DNA from: Clostridiaceae bacterium
GTDB taxonomy: Bacteria > Bacillota > Clostridia > Acetivibrionales > Acetivibrionaceae
DNA length: 63,314 nt
Direction: 5' to 3'
NCBI GenBank assembly: GCA_012519925.1
Contig: JAAYPF010000057.1
Span: forward strand, 1-63,314
Positions 38,414 to 47,339 of the stretch are shown here, piece after piece. How positions within the stretch are numbered: position 1 is the stretch's first letter; every line of letters starts with the position of its first letter. Position numbers and translations under genes: made by a program. Under the pieces are notes generated by a model. It did not search any database, was not told the DNA's origin, and saw nothing but the letters and a program-made list of their open reading frames with translations.

Positions 38414-38998
38414 ATGGATTTAAGTAAAGTAGGAAAACTAATATGCTATCTACGAAAAGAAAAGGATATGACACAAAAACAGCTCGCAGACAGCATGAAT
38501 ATTAGTGATAAAACTATAAGTAAATGGGAACGTGGACTTGGCTGTCCTGATGTTCCATTACTTCCGGAATTGTCTTCTATCCTTAGTGTAGATATCGAAA
38601 AAATACTAAAGGGTGAATTAAACCCAAACGATTATGATGGAGGTAATATGAAAAAGCTCAAATTTTATGTATGTCCACAATGCGACAACATAATAACAAG
38701 TACAGGTGCTGTTTCTATTTCTTGCTGTGGTAGAAAGCTTAATGAGTTAGAAGCAGTCAAAGCAGAAGAAAACCATGCCCTCAAATTTGAAACAATAGAA
38801 TATGAATGGTTTATAACAACTGACCACGCAATGACAAAGGACCATTATATATCTTTTGTAGCCTTTGTAACCGGTGATAAGATTTTAATGGCTAAGCAGT
38901 ATCCTGAATGGCCTATACAGCTCCGCTTTCAAAAATTTGGTCATGGGAAGCTTTATAGTTATTGCACAAAACATGGTTTATCTTATCAACTTCTATAG
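38414..38998 (+). CDS. XRE-family HTH regulator fused to desulfoferrodoxin/superoxide-reductase-like domain
   Basis: The 194-residue protein has an XRE helix-turn-helix (about 6-60, MTQKQLADSMNISDKTISKW). Then a desulforedoxin-like segment has C87-P-Q-C90 and C104-C105, and a superoxide-reductase-like domain covers about 115-194. The latter keeps all five probable iron ligands: H121, H138 (in DHAM), H144 (in DHYI), C184 and H187 (in YCTKHGL). The Lys that precedes the first His in many superoxide reductases is Asn120 here. A redox- or superoxide-sensing repressor is inferred. The ATG at 38414 has GGAGGAG nine bases upstream; an upstream ATG at 38381 does not. The MATE exporter diverges. Confidence 0.88.
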   Translation: MDLSKVGKLICYLRKEKDMTQKQLADSMNISDKTISKWERGLGCPDVPLLPELSSILSVDIEKILKGELNPNDYDGGNMKKLKFYVCPQCDNIITSTGAVSISCCGRKLNELEAVKAEENHALKFETIEYEWFITTDHAMTKDHYISFVAFVTGDKILMAKQYPEWPIQLRFQKFGHGKLYSYCTKHGLSYQLL

Positions 38999-39004
38999 AA
39001 ATAT

Positions 39005-39068
39005 ATTCAAGAAAATTCACTTTGCTCATAAATTTTCTTGTTCGCGAGGGAACCCTATGGTTCCCTTC
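39005..39068 (-). repeat. Dispersed hairpin repeat, copy B
   Basis: Read on the minus strand this starts GAAGGGAACCATAGGGTTCC and ends AATTTTCTTGAAT, nearly identical to 11483-11547. Its hairpins are better formed than in copy A: AGGGAACC-ATAG-GGTTCCCT and CAAGAAAATT / AATTTTCTTG. It begins eight bases after the stop of the SLH gene at 39077 and reads in the same direction, so it may also end that transcript. Confidence 0.85.
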
Positions 39069-39076
39069 AAATACCC

Positions 39077-41764
39077 TTATTTCATTACTTCTGCTCCATT
39101 TTCATCAATGGTAAAATTATGTGTTCTAACGGCTTCTTCAATATCTCCAAAAGCCCAATGTCCACTTGTCATATCAGGAAATGAATTACTTACATTTGTT
39201 AGTGGTCCTCTATATAATAGTCTATTAATCATAACAACCGCTTCCTGCCTTGCTACATTTTTTTGAGGTCTAAACGCTCCGTCATCATATCCTTTTGCAA
39301 TTTTATATCTTGTTATCTCTTCAATATTCCCGTGTGCCCAATGGTTTGTAACATCATTGAAGGACGACTCAAAAGGCTTCTGCTCACTAGTACGAGATAT
39401 TCCAAGATAATTTGCTATAACCGTAGCAAGTTCTGCCCTTTTAATAGGGGTATCAGGATAAAAATGGGTAGTATCCACACCTTTAAACAAGCCAGCCTGG
39501 ACTACCGCATAAATATGATGCTCGGCCCAAAAACCTTCTTTTACATCCACAAACTGTTTTGCAATAGTTATGTCCACATCTTTTAAATTTAGTATTGTTG
39601 CAAATATTGCAGCTATCTCTGCCCGGGTTATATTTCGTTCTCCTTTGAAGGTATTATCCGGATATCCAGAAATATACCTTGAATGCGTATGTAAAAACCT
39701 GTTTGAATATACCATTATGTCAAGCTTTGAAGAGTCATCATAGGTATTTGACAATCTCGAACTTCTGCTGAATATATTTGCAACAAACTCCTTTATTATT
39801 TCCGCCTTATCGGTAAAACCAGGTTTTATTGTAAAAGTAATTTCTCCTTTTTCATATGCTTTAAGTTTACCTACTTCCCATCGCATCTTATTTCCGCTTC
39901 GAACTCCTCCCATATTATTAACTACTTGTACATCAAGCAACTCCATTTCAATATATACATCCTGTACTTCTAATTGAGTTTTATTTGCGTACCTAATAGT
40001 AAATATAACCTCTTTGTCTTCAGCAACTTTTCTCTCATCTGAAAGCAATGAAACTGCAACATCCATCGACATAACACTACTAGGTGGCATATCCTGTTTT
40101 TCTACTTTTATTATTACCGTATCGGTAGATGATAATTTCCCATCGGATACATTCAACGTTATTTTATGGTTTCCAAGTGGAAGTTTCACATTTGGAGTAG
40201 CACCATTCCCAATTGTTACATTAGATTCATTCTTCCATTTATAAGTCAATGAGTCCCCATCCTTGTCGGATGATTTACTTCCATCAAGCTTAATATCAGC
40301 AACTTCATCGTTTGTCAAAACTATTTGATCCTTTCCTGCATTCGCTATAGGTGCATTGTTTTTATTACTGCCTGATGATATTCCATCGGATTTATCTGTG
40401 TTGTTTAGATTTGGTGTCAATGTTGGTGTCGGTTTGATTGTTGGTGTTGACGTTGGTTTAGTTGTTGCTGTTACTTTTGGTGTTGATGTTGGTTTAGTTG
40501 TTGTTGTTACTTTTGGCGTTGATGTTGGTTTAGTTGTTGCTGTTATCTTTGCTGTTGATGTTGGTTTAGTTGTTGCTGTTATCTTTGCTGTTGATGTTGG
40601 CTTAGTTGTTGCTGTTATCTTTGCTGTTGATGTTGGCTTAGTTGTTGCTGTTATCTTTGCTGTTGATGTTGGCTTAGTTGTTGCTGTTACTTTTGGCGTT
40701 GATGTTGGTTTGGCTGTCGCAGTGGGCGTATTCTTAGCTGTTGGCTTATTTGTTTGTATTACCTGCTTTTTCTTCACATTTATGATAACCGTATCGGTGT
40801 CGGCTAATTCACCGTCTGAAACAGTTAGTGTTATTTTGTGCTTTCCTATATCAAAGTTTACTCTAGGGTTTACACCTGTTGCTATTTTCTTTCCCGCCTC
40901 ATTCTTCCATATATAAGTCAATTCATCACCATCGGAATCTTTCGACTTTGTTCCATCAAGAATTACGCTCGCTTGATTTCCATCGGTCTCTAGATTTTGA
41001 TCGTCTCCTGCATGAGCTTTTGGGGCATGGTTGTTTGACAAAACAATATTTGTTTCTATTTTTAGATTTGACTCAGTTACATGCCTCTCTGCAAAAAACA
41101 AATCTAGGCTGTAAGTTTCTCCGGATACTAAATCCAACGATTTAGAATAATCATCAAGGCGAATATCCACAGATTGTGTTTCGTGTATACCGCCTAAATC
41201 CCCTACTAATTTCTTGTTAATAAACAACCACACATCATCATCACCAGAAATCGAGAAGCTTTGACCAGCTTTATAAACAAACTTTGTGTGAAGTTCTAAA
41301 GTGAAATGATAATTTTTCCCATCATAATAGTTTCCAAACCCTTGATCATTAATTGGAAAAAATCCATTAGTTAATGCTGAGTCAAAAATATACTTTTTCC
41401 CAATTTTTTTAAAAACCATGTCATAGCTGATATTTATATTTTTTGGTGTATCATGGTACCAATCATAAAAGGATTCCTCGTTGGTAATAATTTTTGTGGT
41501 ATAACCCGACTTTGAATAAACAGGTTTATTATCAGACCCAAGAGTCGATTTGACAGCACCTTTTGTGCTTGTATCAAAATATTCAGGATTTTCAAAATCA
41601 GGATGATAGAGTTCTTGACGTTCATCATTAACCGGATCAAAATCACGAATTGTAGCTTTAAGCTTGTAACCGTCACTTTCTGCCGCCTGAACATTTACTG
41701 CTGCAAAATTAAAAAAGCTAAACAATAATGTCATTACCATTAACATTACAAATCTTTTCCTCAT
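39077..41764 (-). CDS. Surface protein: fibro-slime domain, PKD domains, Thr/Pro repeats and SLH domains
   Basis: The 895-residue protein has a signal peptide (about 1-27), a fibro-slime domain (about 35-245, with DDDVWLFINKKLVGDLGGIH and FFAERHVTESNL), a PKD-like domain (about 250-335), a Lys/Pro/Thr linker with seven 12-residue repeats, a second PKD-like domain (about 470-555), a DUF11-like domain (about 565-675) and three SLH domains (about 690-880). It should be held on the S-layer by the SLH part; the fibro-slime domain resembles PA14-type sugar-binding folds, so glycan binding is inferred. The second Met (41764) has GGGAG nine bases upstream and is preferred to 41770. It is a paralog of the next gene upstream. 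Confidence 0.9.
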   Translation of the reverse strand: MRKRFVMLMVMTLLFSFFNFAAVNVQAAESDGYKLKATIRDFDPVNDERQELYHPDFENPEYFDTSTKGAVKSTLGSDNKPVYSKSGYTTKIITNEESFYDWYHDTPKNINISYDMVFKKIGKKYIFDSALTNGFFPINDQGFGNYYDGKNYHFTLELHTKFVYKAGQSFSISGDDDVWLFINKKLVGDLGGIHETQSVDIRLDDYSKSLDLVSGETYSLDLFFAERHVTESNLKIETNIVLSNNHAPKAHAGDDQNLETDGNQASVILDGTKSKDSDGDELTYIWKNEAGKKIATGVNPRVNFDIGKHKITLTVSDGELADTDTVIINVKKKQVIQTNKPTAKNTPTATAKPTSTPKVTATTKPTSTAKITATTKPTSTAKITATTKPTSTAKITATTKPTSTAKITATTKPTSTPKVTTTTKPTSTPKVTATTKPTSTPTIKPTPTLTPNLNNTDKSDGISSGSNKNNAPIANAGKDQIVLTNDEVADIKLDGSKSSDKDGDSLTYKWKNESNVTIGNGATPNVKLPLGNHKITLNVSDGKLSSTDTVIIKVEKQDMPPSSVMSMDVAVSLLSDERKVAEDKEVIFTIRYANKTQLEVQDVYIEMELLDVQVVNNMGGVRSGNKMRWEVGKLKAYEKGEITFTIKPGFTDKAEIIKEFVANIFSRSSRLSNTYDDSSKLDIMVYSNRFLHTHSRYISGYPDNTFKGERNITRAEIAAIFATILNLKDVDITIAKQFVDVKEGFWAEHHIYAVVQAGLFKGVDTTHFYPDTPIKRAELATVIANYLGISRTSEQKPFESSFNDVTNHWAHGNIEEITRYKIAKGYDDGAFRPQKNVARQEAVVMINRLLYRGPLTNVSNSFPDMTSGHWAFGDIEEAVRTHNFTIDENGAEVMK
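40460..40711. repeat. Seven in-frame 36-base repeats in the linker of the fibro-slime/SLH protein
   Basis: Seven units encode KPTST(P/A)K(V/I)TATT. The four central units are almost identical in DNA, while the outer units use the P-K-V version, which suggests recent expansion from the middle. The array is coding, has no spacers, and probably varies in length between strains. Confidence 0.9.
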
Positions 41765-42174
41765 ACTCATCTTCTCCCATTACAAATATAGTTGTCACAC
41801 CTCTTTAAAGCATAGATATCGGATCAGTACTTTGAAGTCAGCGAAAATCTAGCTATTTTAAAGCATTATTAGCCTTGAAATGTATCATGGCAAAATCACT
41901 TAACTCACATTTATTATAAACGCTTTAAGAAAATATTGCCATATATATTATAGGATTGCATTAATAAAATTTTTCTATCTAGATGAAATACTTCATTAGC
42001 CCATTATAAAGTAATAACTTTTTTAGACTCTTAAATAAGCTAGATGTAGTTTTCTCTGCCTATTATGTGTTAGAGGAGTTTGAGAAGGGGTTTGTGAGAA
42101 TATGCACTTGTACTGCTGTGAGTTGTGCTTTTATTTGAAAGTTATGATAAAATCAATACACTTTTTTAGGAAAC
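41765..42174. other. 410-base gap between the two fibro-slime/SLH genes
   Basis: Nothing gene-like was recognised apart from the terminator at its end (42175-42210). It should contain the promoter of the gene at 39077-41764. A plus-strand frame from 42102 runs into the opposite coding gene and is not supported. Confidence 0.4.
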
Positions 42175-42210
42175 AAAAAAAGGGCTACGCTTTAAACGTA
42201 TGCCCTATTT
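42175..42210 (-). terminator. Terminator of the upstream fibro-slime/SLH gene
   Basis: On the minus strand AGGGCATACG pairs with CGTAGCCCT (one bulge, seven-base loop) and is followed by TTTTTTTG. It begins six bases after the stop codon at 42216. Confidence 0.88.
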
Positions 42211-42215
42211 TTGTA

Positions 42216-45122
42216 TTACCAGATTGGATCATTAATATATTCAGTCATTACCTCTTCACCTTTATCATTTATGATAAATTCATGGGATCTTACTGCTTCC
42301 TCAACCTCGCCAAATGCCCAATGATCACTCGTTATGTCTGGGAAGGAGTTTGTAACATTTGTCAAAGGACCTCTATAAAGTAAACGATTTATCATAGTCA
42401 CAGCCTCTTGCCTCAATATTTGTTTCTGAGGTCTGAAAGAACCGTCAGCATAGCCTTTAACTATATCATATCTAGCAATTTCTTCTATATTCCCTTGTGC
42501 CCAATGATTTTGAATATCATTGAATGTGTGTGTAAAGGGTGCTTCCTCACTAGTTCTTTGTATTTTTAGATAATTTGCAATTACAGTTACAAATTCAGCT
42601 CTTGTTATAGGCACATCAGGATTGAAATGCGTGCTATCAACTCCTTTGAATAATCCGCTTTGAACTGCTGCATATATATGCTCTTCAGCCCAAAATCCTT
42701 TAGGCACATCTACAAATTGATTGGTGTTTTTTGCCTTTAAATCTTTCAAGTCTAGTATTCTAGCAAAAATAACTGCTGTTTCAGCACGGGTTATATTTCT
42801 TTCGCCTTTAAAAGTATTGTCAGGATATCCTAGTATATAGCGAGTATGTCTTTTTAGATATCTATCGGAATATACCATAACATCTAGCTTTGATCTATCA
42901 TCATAGGTGTTAGCTAATTCCACTTCATTGCTGCTAATACTTGCAACAAAATCTTTAATAACTTCTGCCTCTTGAATCGTATCTGATTTAACTTTAAACT
43001 CTATCTCTCCCTTTTCCTTAGGAGCAAGATCACCCACATCCCAAACTATGGTTTTCCCTGACGCTTTACCCTTAGCTGCTTCCACAACTTCCATGCCATC
43101 ACCAAGTTTAAAATCAACCTCTACATCAGGAATCTTAACATCAGTCTTATTAAGATACTTAATTGTAAATATAATTTGATTACCTTCTTCAACTTTTGTT
43201 TGATCAGCTGTCAATGCAATACCTAGATCAAGTAAATCTTTTTTATTTGATCCTCCAGAAATCTCTTCTCTCTCAACCTTTATTATCACCTTATCCGTGT
43301 CTGAAAGTTTTCCGTCGGATACCGTTAATGTTAATACATTTTCTCCAACCGGAAGCAATACACTAGGTTTAGCAGTCCTTCCAATTGTTGCCCCCGATTC
43401 ATCTTTCCACCTGTAACTTAAGGAATCACCATCGGGATCATATGATTTACTGCCGTCTAAAGTCACTTCTGCTACTTTTTCGTCAGTCATCACTGTTTTG
43501 TCTGCTCCAGCATTCGCCACCGGTCTTGAGTTTGCAGACGTAGGTTTTGGTGTGGAAGTCGCAGCTTTGTATATGCGAATAACTACTGTATCAGTATCAC
43601 TAAGCTCTCCGTCTGACACTGTTAACTTAATTCTATGTGTTCCTTCGGTAAGCTCTATCTGTGGTTTTTCACCTGTGGCTATTCTATCACCGTCTTCATC
43701 TGCCCATCTATAAGTTAACCTATCACCATCAGGATCTGAGGATTTGCTTCCGTCTAGTGTTACTGTTACTTTTTCTCCGGTAATAGTCTTACTTTGGTTG
43801 TTTCCTGCGTTTGCCAAAGGTGCTCTATTATTGCTTATAGTTATAACTACGGTGTCGGTATCACTTAATTCCCCATCGGAAACTGTCAGCTTAATTCTAT
43901 GTGTTCCTTTGGTAAGCTCAATTTGCGGTTTTACACCTGTAGCAATTCTCTCTCCATTTTCATTTGTCCAAGTGTAGGTCAGTTTATCTCCATCCGGGTC
44001 TGAGGATAAACTTCCATCTAAAGTTATTGTCGTTTTTGTACCGCTAATTGTCTTATCTTGGTCATCACCAGCATCTGCTTTCGGTGCTTTATTTTGGTCA
44101 TCTCCGGTGTATATAACTTCAATCGCAACTGTATCGCTATCTGTTTGTCTTCCATCAGAAACAGTCAGTTTACAAATATTTAGACCTACTGGTAAATCAA
44201 CAGTCGGTAAAACATCTCTTCCGATAACGTCACCAGCTTCATTGGTCCATGTATATGTAAGACGATCCCCATCAGGATCCTTCGATCCACTCCCATCAAG
44301 TCTTACAGAAGCAGTCTTTCCATTTGTTCTAACAACTATATTATCTCCTGCATCTGCTATAGGTCTTTTATTGTCCTCCCAATCTTCAGCACTATACAAT
44401 TCAATATTTGTAGAGATCTTTAAATTTGATTCAGTAACATGTCTTTCGGCAAAAAACAAATCTAAGGTGCAAACATCTCCTGGCTTAAGATTCATAGAGT
44501 GTATATAATTGTCCATATTAACTGTTTTGTACTGTGTCTCATGTATTCCACCTAAATCTCCTACCAATTCTTTATTTACAAACAACCAAAGATCATCATC
44601 ACCAGCTAATTCAAATACCTGACCATATTCAAACACAAATTTTGTGTGCAATTCCATAGTAAAGTGGTAATTCTTATTATCCTGATAATTACCAAAACCT
44701 TTATTGTTGATTGGGAAAAAGCCGTCAGTCGATGTAGAATCAAAAGTATACATAGAACCTGACTTTTTAAAAACCATATCATAAGGTATAGTAATGTTCT
44801 TGTCTGTATCGTGATACCAATCATAAAAAGAATCAGCACTTGTAATAATTTTGACCGAATATCCCGAATCGGAATAAACCGGCGTATTATCCGATCCAAG
44901 TCTGGATTTGACAGCCCCTGTGCTATTTGTATTAAAATATTCCTCGTTCTCGAAATCTGGATGATTTCTTTCTGGATGGTTACTATTTACAGGATCAAAA
45001 TCCCGAATTATAGATTTAAGTGTGTAAGTATCTGGTTGTGCAGCATATGAAGACACCACAAAAAAGCTACATAAATTAATAACCAGTACAAATGCGACTA
45101 AAATAGAAATAGTTTTTTTCAT
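42216..45122 (-). CDS. Surface protein: fibro-slime domain, four PKD domains and SLH domains
   Basis: The 968-residue protein has a signal peptide (1-27), a fibro-slime domain (about 30-245, with GDDDLWLFVNKELVGDLGGIH), four PKD-like domains (about 255-340, 348-435, 437-522 and 535-620) each with DGS-x-S-xDPDGD and GxxxxxLTVSDG, a DUF11-like domain (about 635-745) and three SLH domains (about 755-950). It differs from its tandem paralog at 39077 mainly by having PKD repeats in place of the Thr/Pro array. AAGGAGC is about eight bases before the ATG. A surface coat role, perhaps with glycan binding, is inferred. Confidence 0.91.
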   Translation of the reverse strand: MKKTISILVAFVLVINLCSFFVVSSYAAQPDTYTLKSIIRDFDPVNSNHPERNHPDFENEEYFNTNSTGAVKSRLGSDNTPVYSDSGYSVKIITSADSFYDWYHDTDKNITIPYDMVFKKSGSMYTFDSTSTDGFFPINNKGFGNYQDNKNYHFTMELHTKFVFEYGQVFELAGDDDLWLFVNKELVGDLGGIHETQYKTVNMDNYIHSMNLKPGDVCTLDLFFAERHVTESNLKISTNIELYSAEDWEDNKRPIADAGDNIVVRTNGKTASVRLDGSGSKDPDGDRLTYTWTNEAGDVIGRDVLPTVDLPVGLNICKLTVSDGRQTDSDTVAIEVIYTGDDQNKAPKADAGDDQDKTISGTKTTITLDGSLSSDPDGDKLTYTWTNENGERIATGVKPQIELTKGTHRIKLTVSDGELSDTDTVVITISNNRAPLANAGNNQSKTITGEKVTVTLDGSKSSDPDGDRLTYRWADEDGDRIATGEKPQIELTEGTHRIKLTVSDGELSDTDTVVIRIYKAATSTPKPTSANSRPVANAGADKTVMTDEKVAEVTLDGSKSYDPDGDSLSYRWKDESGATIGRTAKPSVLLPVGENVLTLTVSDGKLSDTDKVIIKVEREEISGGSNKKDLLDLGIALTADQTKVEEGNQIIFTIKYLNKTDVKIPDVEVDFKLGDGMEVVEAAKGKASGKTIVWDVGDLAPKEKGEIEFKVKSDTIQEAEVIKDFVASISSNEVELANTYDDRSKLDVMVYSDRYLKRHTRYILGYPDNTFKGERNITRAETAVIFARILDLKDLKAKNTNQFVDVPKGFWAEEHIYAAVQSGLFKGVDSTHFNPDVPITRAEFVTVIANYLKIQRTSEEAPFTHTFNDIQNHWAQGNIEEIARYDIVKGYADGSFRPQKQILRQEAVTMINRLLYRGPLTNVTNSFPDITSDHWAFGEVEEAVRSHEFIINDKGEEVMTEYINDPIW

Positions 45123-45396
45123 AGATCTAGCTCCTTACATAATAATTTATAAAATTTGAGAAGATACTCAAAAATTTAACCAACTAAAAAAACACAGCAT
45201 ATATAACTTAAAATGCAAAATTATAGGGAAAATAAGAAAACCACAAAACAAGAAAAACCCTAAAAAAATAAAATAAAAAAAACAGGAAATTATAAATCTT
45301 TATATCTAATTCTCATTATAAAGTCTGAAATCAAAAATTGCAATGTAAAGTATACATATTTTATAGTAAATTCTTCTTATTAACAATAAAAATATA

Positions 45397-46020
45397 TTAT
45401 TTACCTGAATGCTTTGTCCACTTTCTAGAAAGATAGTACATACATCCTAAAAACAAAGCCATACCCAAAACAGCTATTATAATAGCTATAAAAGTAGAGC
45501 CTCTAATGTTTAAGAAAACAAATCCAACCACAACGACTAGAAATGTTATGAAAAAAGTTCCAGCTAGAAAACTCAAGTATACTTTCAAGCTATTGATTGT
45601 AATAAGCTTTATAGCTTCTTCATCAGCACCATTTGATACTTGAGATAAATACTCGCGTTCTAACTTTTTTAGCTTTCCTGCTATCAATAGCATTCCAATT
45701 ACTGTTAGAAAAAGTACTGCCGTACTAAAAGCACTAAATTTATTTTGCACATTGACCTCAAATAGTCTTTCTCCTAATTTTGAATAGGCCATAAGTGATG
45801 GAACACAAAACCCCATACATATAAAAAAGATAGGAGTCAACATATTTTCAGAAAGAACAAAAGCTATTCCAATTATTATTAAAGCTACAACATTCACTGT
45901 AATAAGAGAGGTCTTAAAGTCTCCATAGTCAAATGCGGATGTGTTGATAAATAATATTAAAGATAAAATATATGACGTAACAGACAGCACAATTCTTCCA
46001 GTCAAAGTCCACTCTTTCAT
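45397..46020 (-). CDS. Membrane protein of unknown function in MoxR operon
   Basis: The 207-residue protein has six probable membrane helices (about 8-28, 38-56, 62-80, 98-114, 145-172 and 177-198) and a short charged loop (GKLKKLEREYLSQ) before a cytosolic segment. No known motif was recognised. Its start overlaps the DUF58 stop by four bases (ATGA), so it is translated with that gene and is the last member of the operon. It may be a membrane subunit of the MoxR/DUF58 system; this rests on context alone. Confidence 0.7.
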   Translation of the reverse strand: MKEWTLTGRIVLSVTSYILSLILFINTSAFDYGDFKTSLITVNVVALIIIGIAFVLSENMLTPIFFICMGFCVPSLMAYSKLGERLFEVNVQNKFSAFSTAVLFLTVIGMLLIAGKLKKLEREYLSQVSNGADEEAIKLITINSLKVYLSFLAGTFFITFLVVVVGFVFLNIRGSTFIAIIIAVLGMALFLGCMYYLSRKWTKHSGK

Positions 46021-47339
46021 CTTACTGTCACCGCCTGTTTTAAAAGTGCGCTAGTAAGACTTTCCTTTGCTGGGTTCCAATCTATCCATATACAACGGTT
46101 TCTCAACTCTTTAGACATTATATTCATAAATGATTCAATAACATTTGCAGCTTGTCTTTCGGTATCTTTTTTGATTCTCATCTCGTAACCTATAATATTA
46201 ATCATCATTATACTTGGTAAATTTCCATTCCTCATAGTGTACTTAGACATATCCTCAATTGCCTTTCTAAGCGTTTCATTATTGCTTCCGCAAAACCTCG
46301 TTACAACTATAAACAAAGGTCTTACACCAATGAAATGTTCGCGATTCGTATAAACAATCTCATTTAGTGACGTTGCTTTCTTTTTAACAGATACTTTTGT
46401 CTCGGTATTATCTCTGACTTTCATCAGTTCTCTCAATATTCTGTGATACTGCCTTTTCCCTGCACCAGCAGGAACAACAATCTGCTTATTGCCGAATGAA
46501 ATTAGAGACACTATGCAGTTTTGACTTAAATAATGGTCTGCAAAACCATTTACTGCTTCAATTGAATACTCTATTACATTTTTTGACTTAGTGCCATAAT
46601 TCATAGTTTGTGAAGTGTCAAGAAAAATATAAACGGATTTTTTTCCTTCCCTTTCAAATTCGTTTACTACAGGATGAATCTTTCCCCTAAAAAGATTTCT
46701 CGAAGTCACCTTCCAGTTGATGGATTTAAAAGGATCACCGGGGTAATACATTCTGACCTCTTTGAATTCATGGGTAGTCATACCAAGGGTAGATAGTGCA
46801 CCCTGCGGCATTGGTATCCTACATTTCGCTGACAAGCCTCTTATCTTATGAAGTTCTAATAGCCTAGGAACTATCTGCAAAGATATATCATTTTGGCTTA
46901 TTCCACCTTCTGAATAGTCGCATACAGGATGCTTAGTTCTCCATTTAGTAACATTTAGAGAATAGGTCCCCGATGAATTACTCCTTATTTTATAGTTAAT
47001 CGTAATATTCTTTGGAGAAATCCCCTTCCAAATCACATGGTAATTACTACCTTCAACAAGGTCAAAGCTTCCATATAAAGCATCACAAATAATTACAGTA
47101 CCAAATCCAGATTCTATAGACACCTCAAGGCTTATACTTAATAGTTCGCCAACACATGCCCTGTTTTTAGATATACTTTTTGATATTCTGATATCTTTAG
47201 GTACCTCGACAAAATAGCTCACAGCCATAAGACACAAAGGTATTATAGAAACGGCTATAATTATATTATTGGCCAATAAAAATCCAGTAAGTATCAGAAA
47301 TAAAAAGATGGTACCTAATTTGGACACATAACTGGGCAT
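46017..47339 (-). CDS. DUF58 protein with von Willebrand A-like domain
   Basis: The 440-residue protein has two membrane helices at the N-terminus (about 8-42), a beta-rich domain, and the DUF58 core with EVRMYYPGDPFKSINWKVTS, followed by a VWA-like metal site YIFLDTSQTMNYG. DUF58 proteins are regularly coded beside MoxR AAA ATPases, which are thought to act on them as metal-dependent assembly factors. The gene begins directly after the MoxR stop codon, with GGAGG inside the end of that gene. It is followed by a four-base overlap with the membrane protein gene. Confidence 0.92.
   Translation of the reverse strand: MPSYVSKLGTIFLFLILTGFLLANNIIIAVSIIPLCLMAVSYFVEVPKDIRISKSISKNRACVGELLSISLEVSIESGFGTVIICDALYGSFDLVEGSNYHVIWKGISPKNITINYKIRSNSSGTYSLNVTKWRTKHPVCDYSEGGISQNDISLQIVPRLLELHKIRGLSAKCRIPMPQGALSTLGMTTHEFKEVRMYYPGDPFKSINWKVTSRNLFRGKIHPVVNEFEREGKKSVYIFLDTSQTMNYGTKSKNVIEYSIEAVNGFADHYLSQNCIVSLISFGNKQIVVPAGAGKRQYHRILRELMKVRDNTETKVSVKKKATSLNEIVYTNREHFIGVRPLFIVVTRFCGSNNETLRKAIEDMSKYTMRNGNLPSIMMINIIGYEMRIKKDTERQAANVIESFMNIMSKELRNRCIWIDWNPAKESLTSALLKQAVTVR

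Noticed and set aside
40460-40711. Possible CRISPR-like regular repeat
   Set aside because: The 36-base units abut with no spacers, stay in frame and encode a protein linker; no cas genes are present.
40356-40916. Long plus-strand frame rich in Val-Gly-Val-Asp opposite the Thr/Pro repeat array
   Set aside because: It is the antisense reading of a coding Thr/Pro repeat. Similar mirror frames occur at 2226-2663, 9180-9443 and 31185-31853. None has a ribosome binding site or known domain.
42102-42383. Plus-strand frame of 93 codons
   Set aside because: Most of it overlaps the SLH end of the opposite gene and the terminator at 42175-42210, and it has no recognisable domain.
30251-45122. SLH proteins as cellulosome-anchoring scaffoldins
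   Set aside because: None of the three SLH proteins contains a recognisable cohesin; their repeats are Ig-like, PKD-like or DUF11-like.
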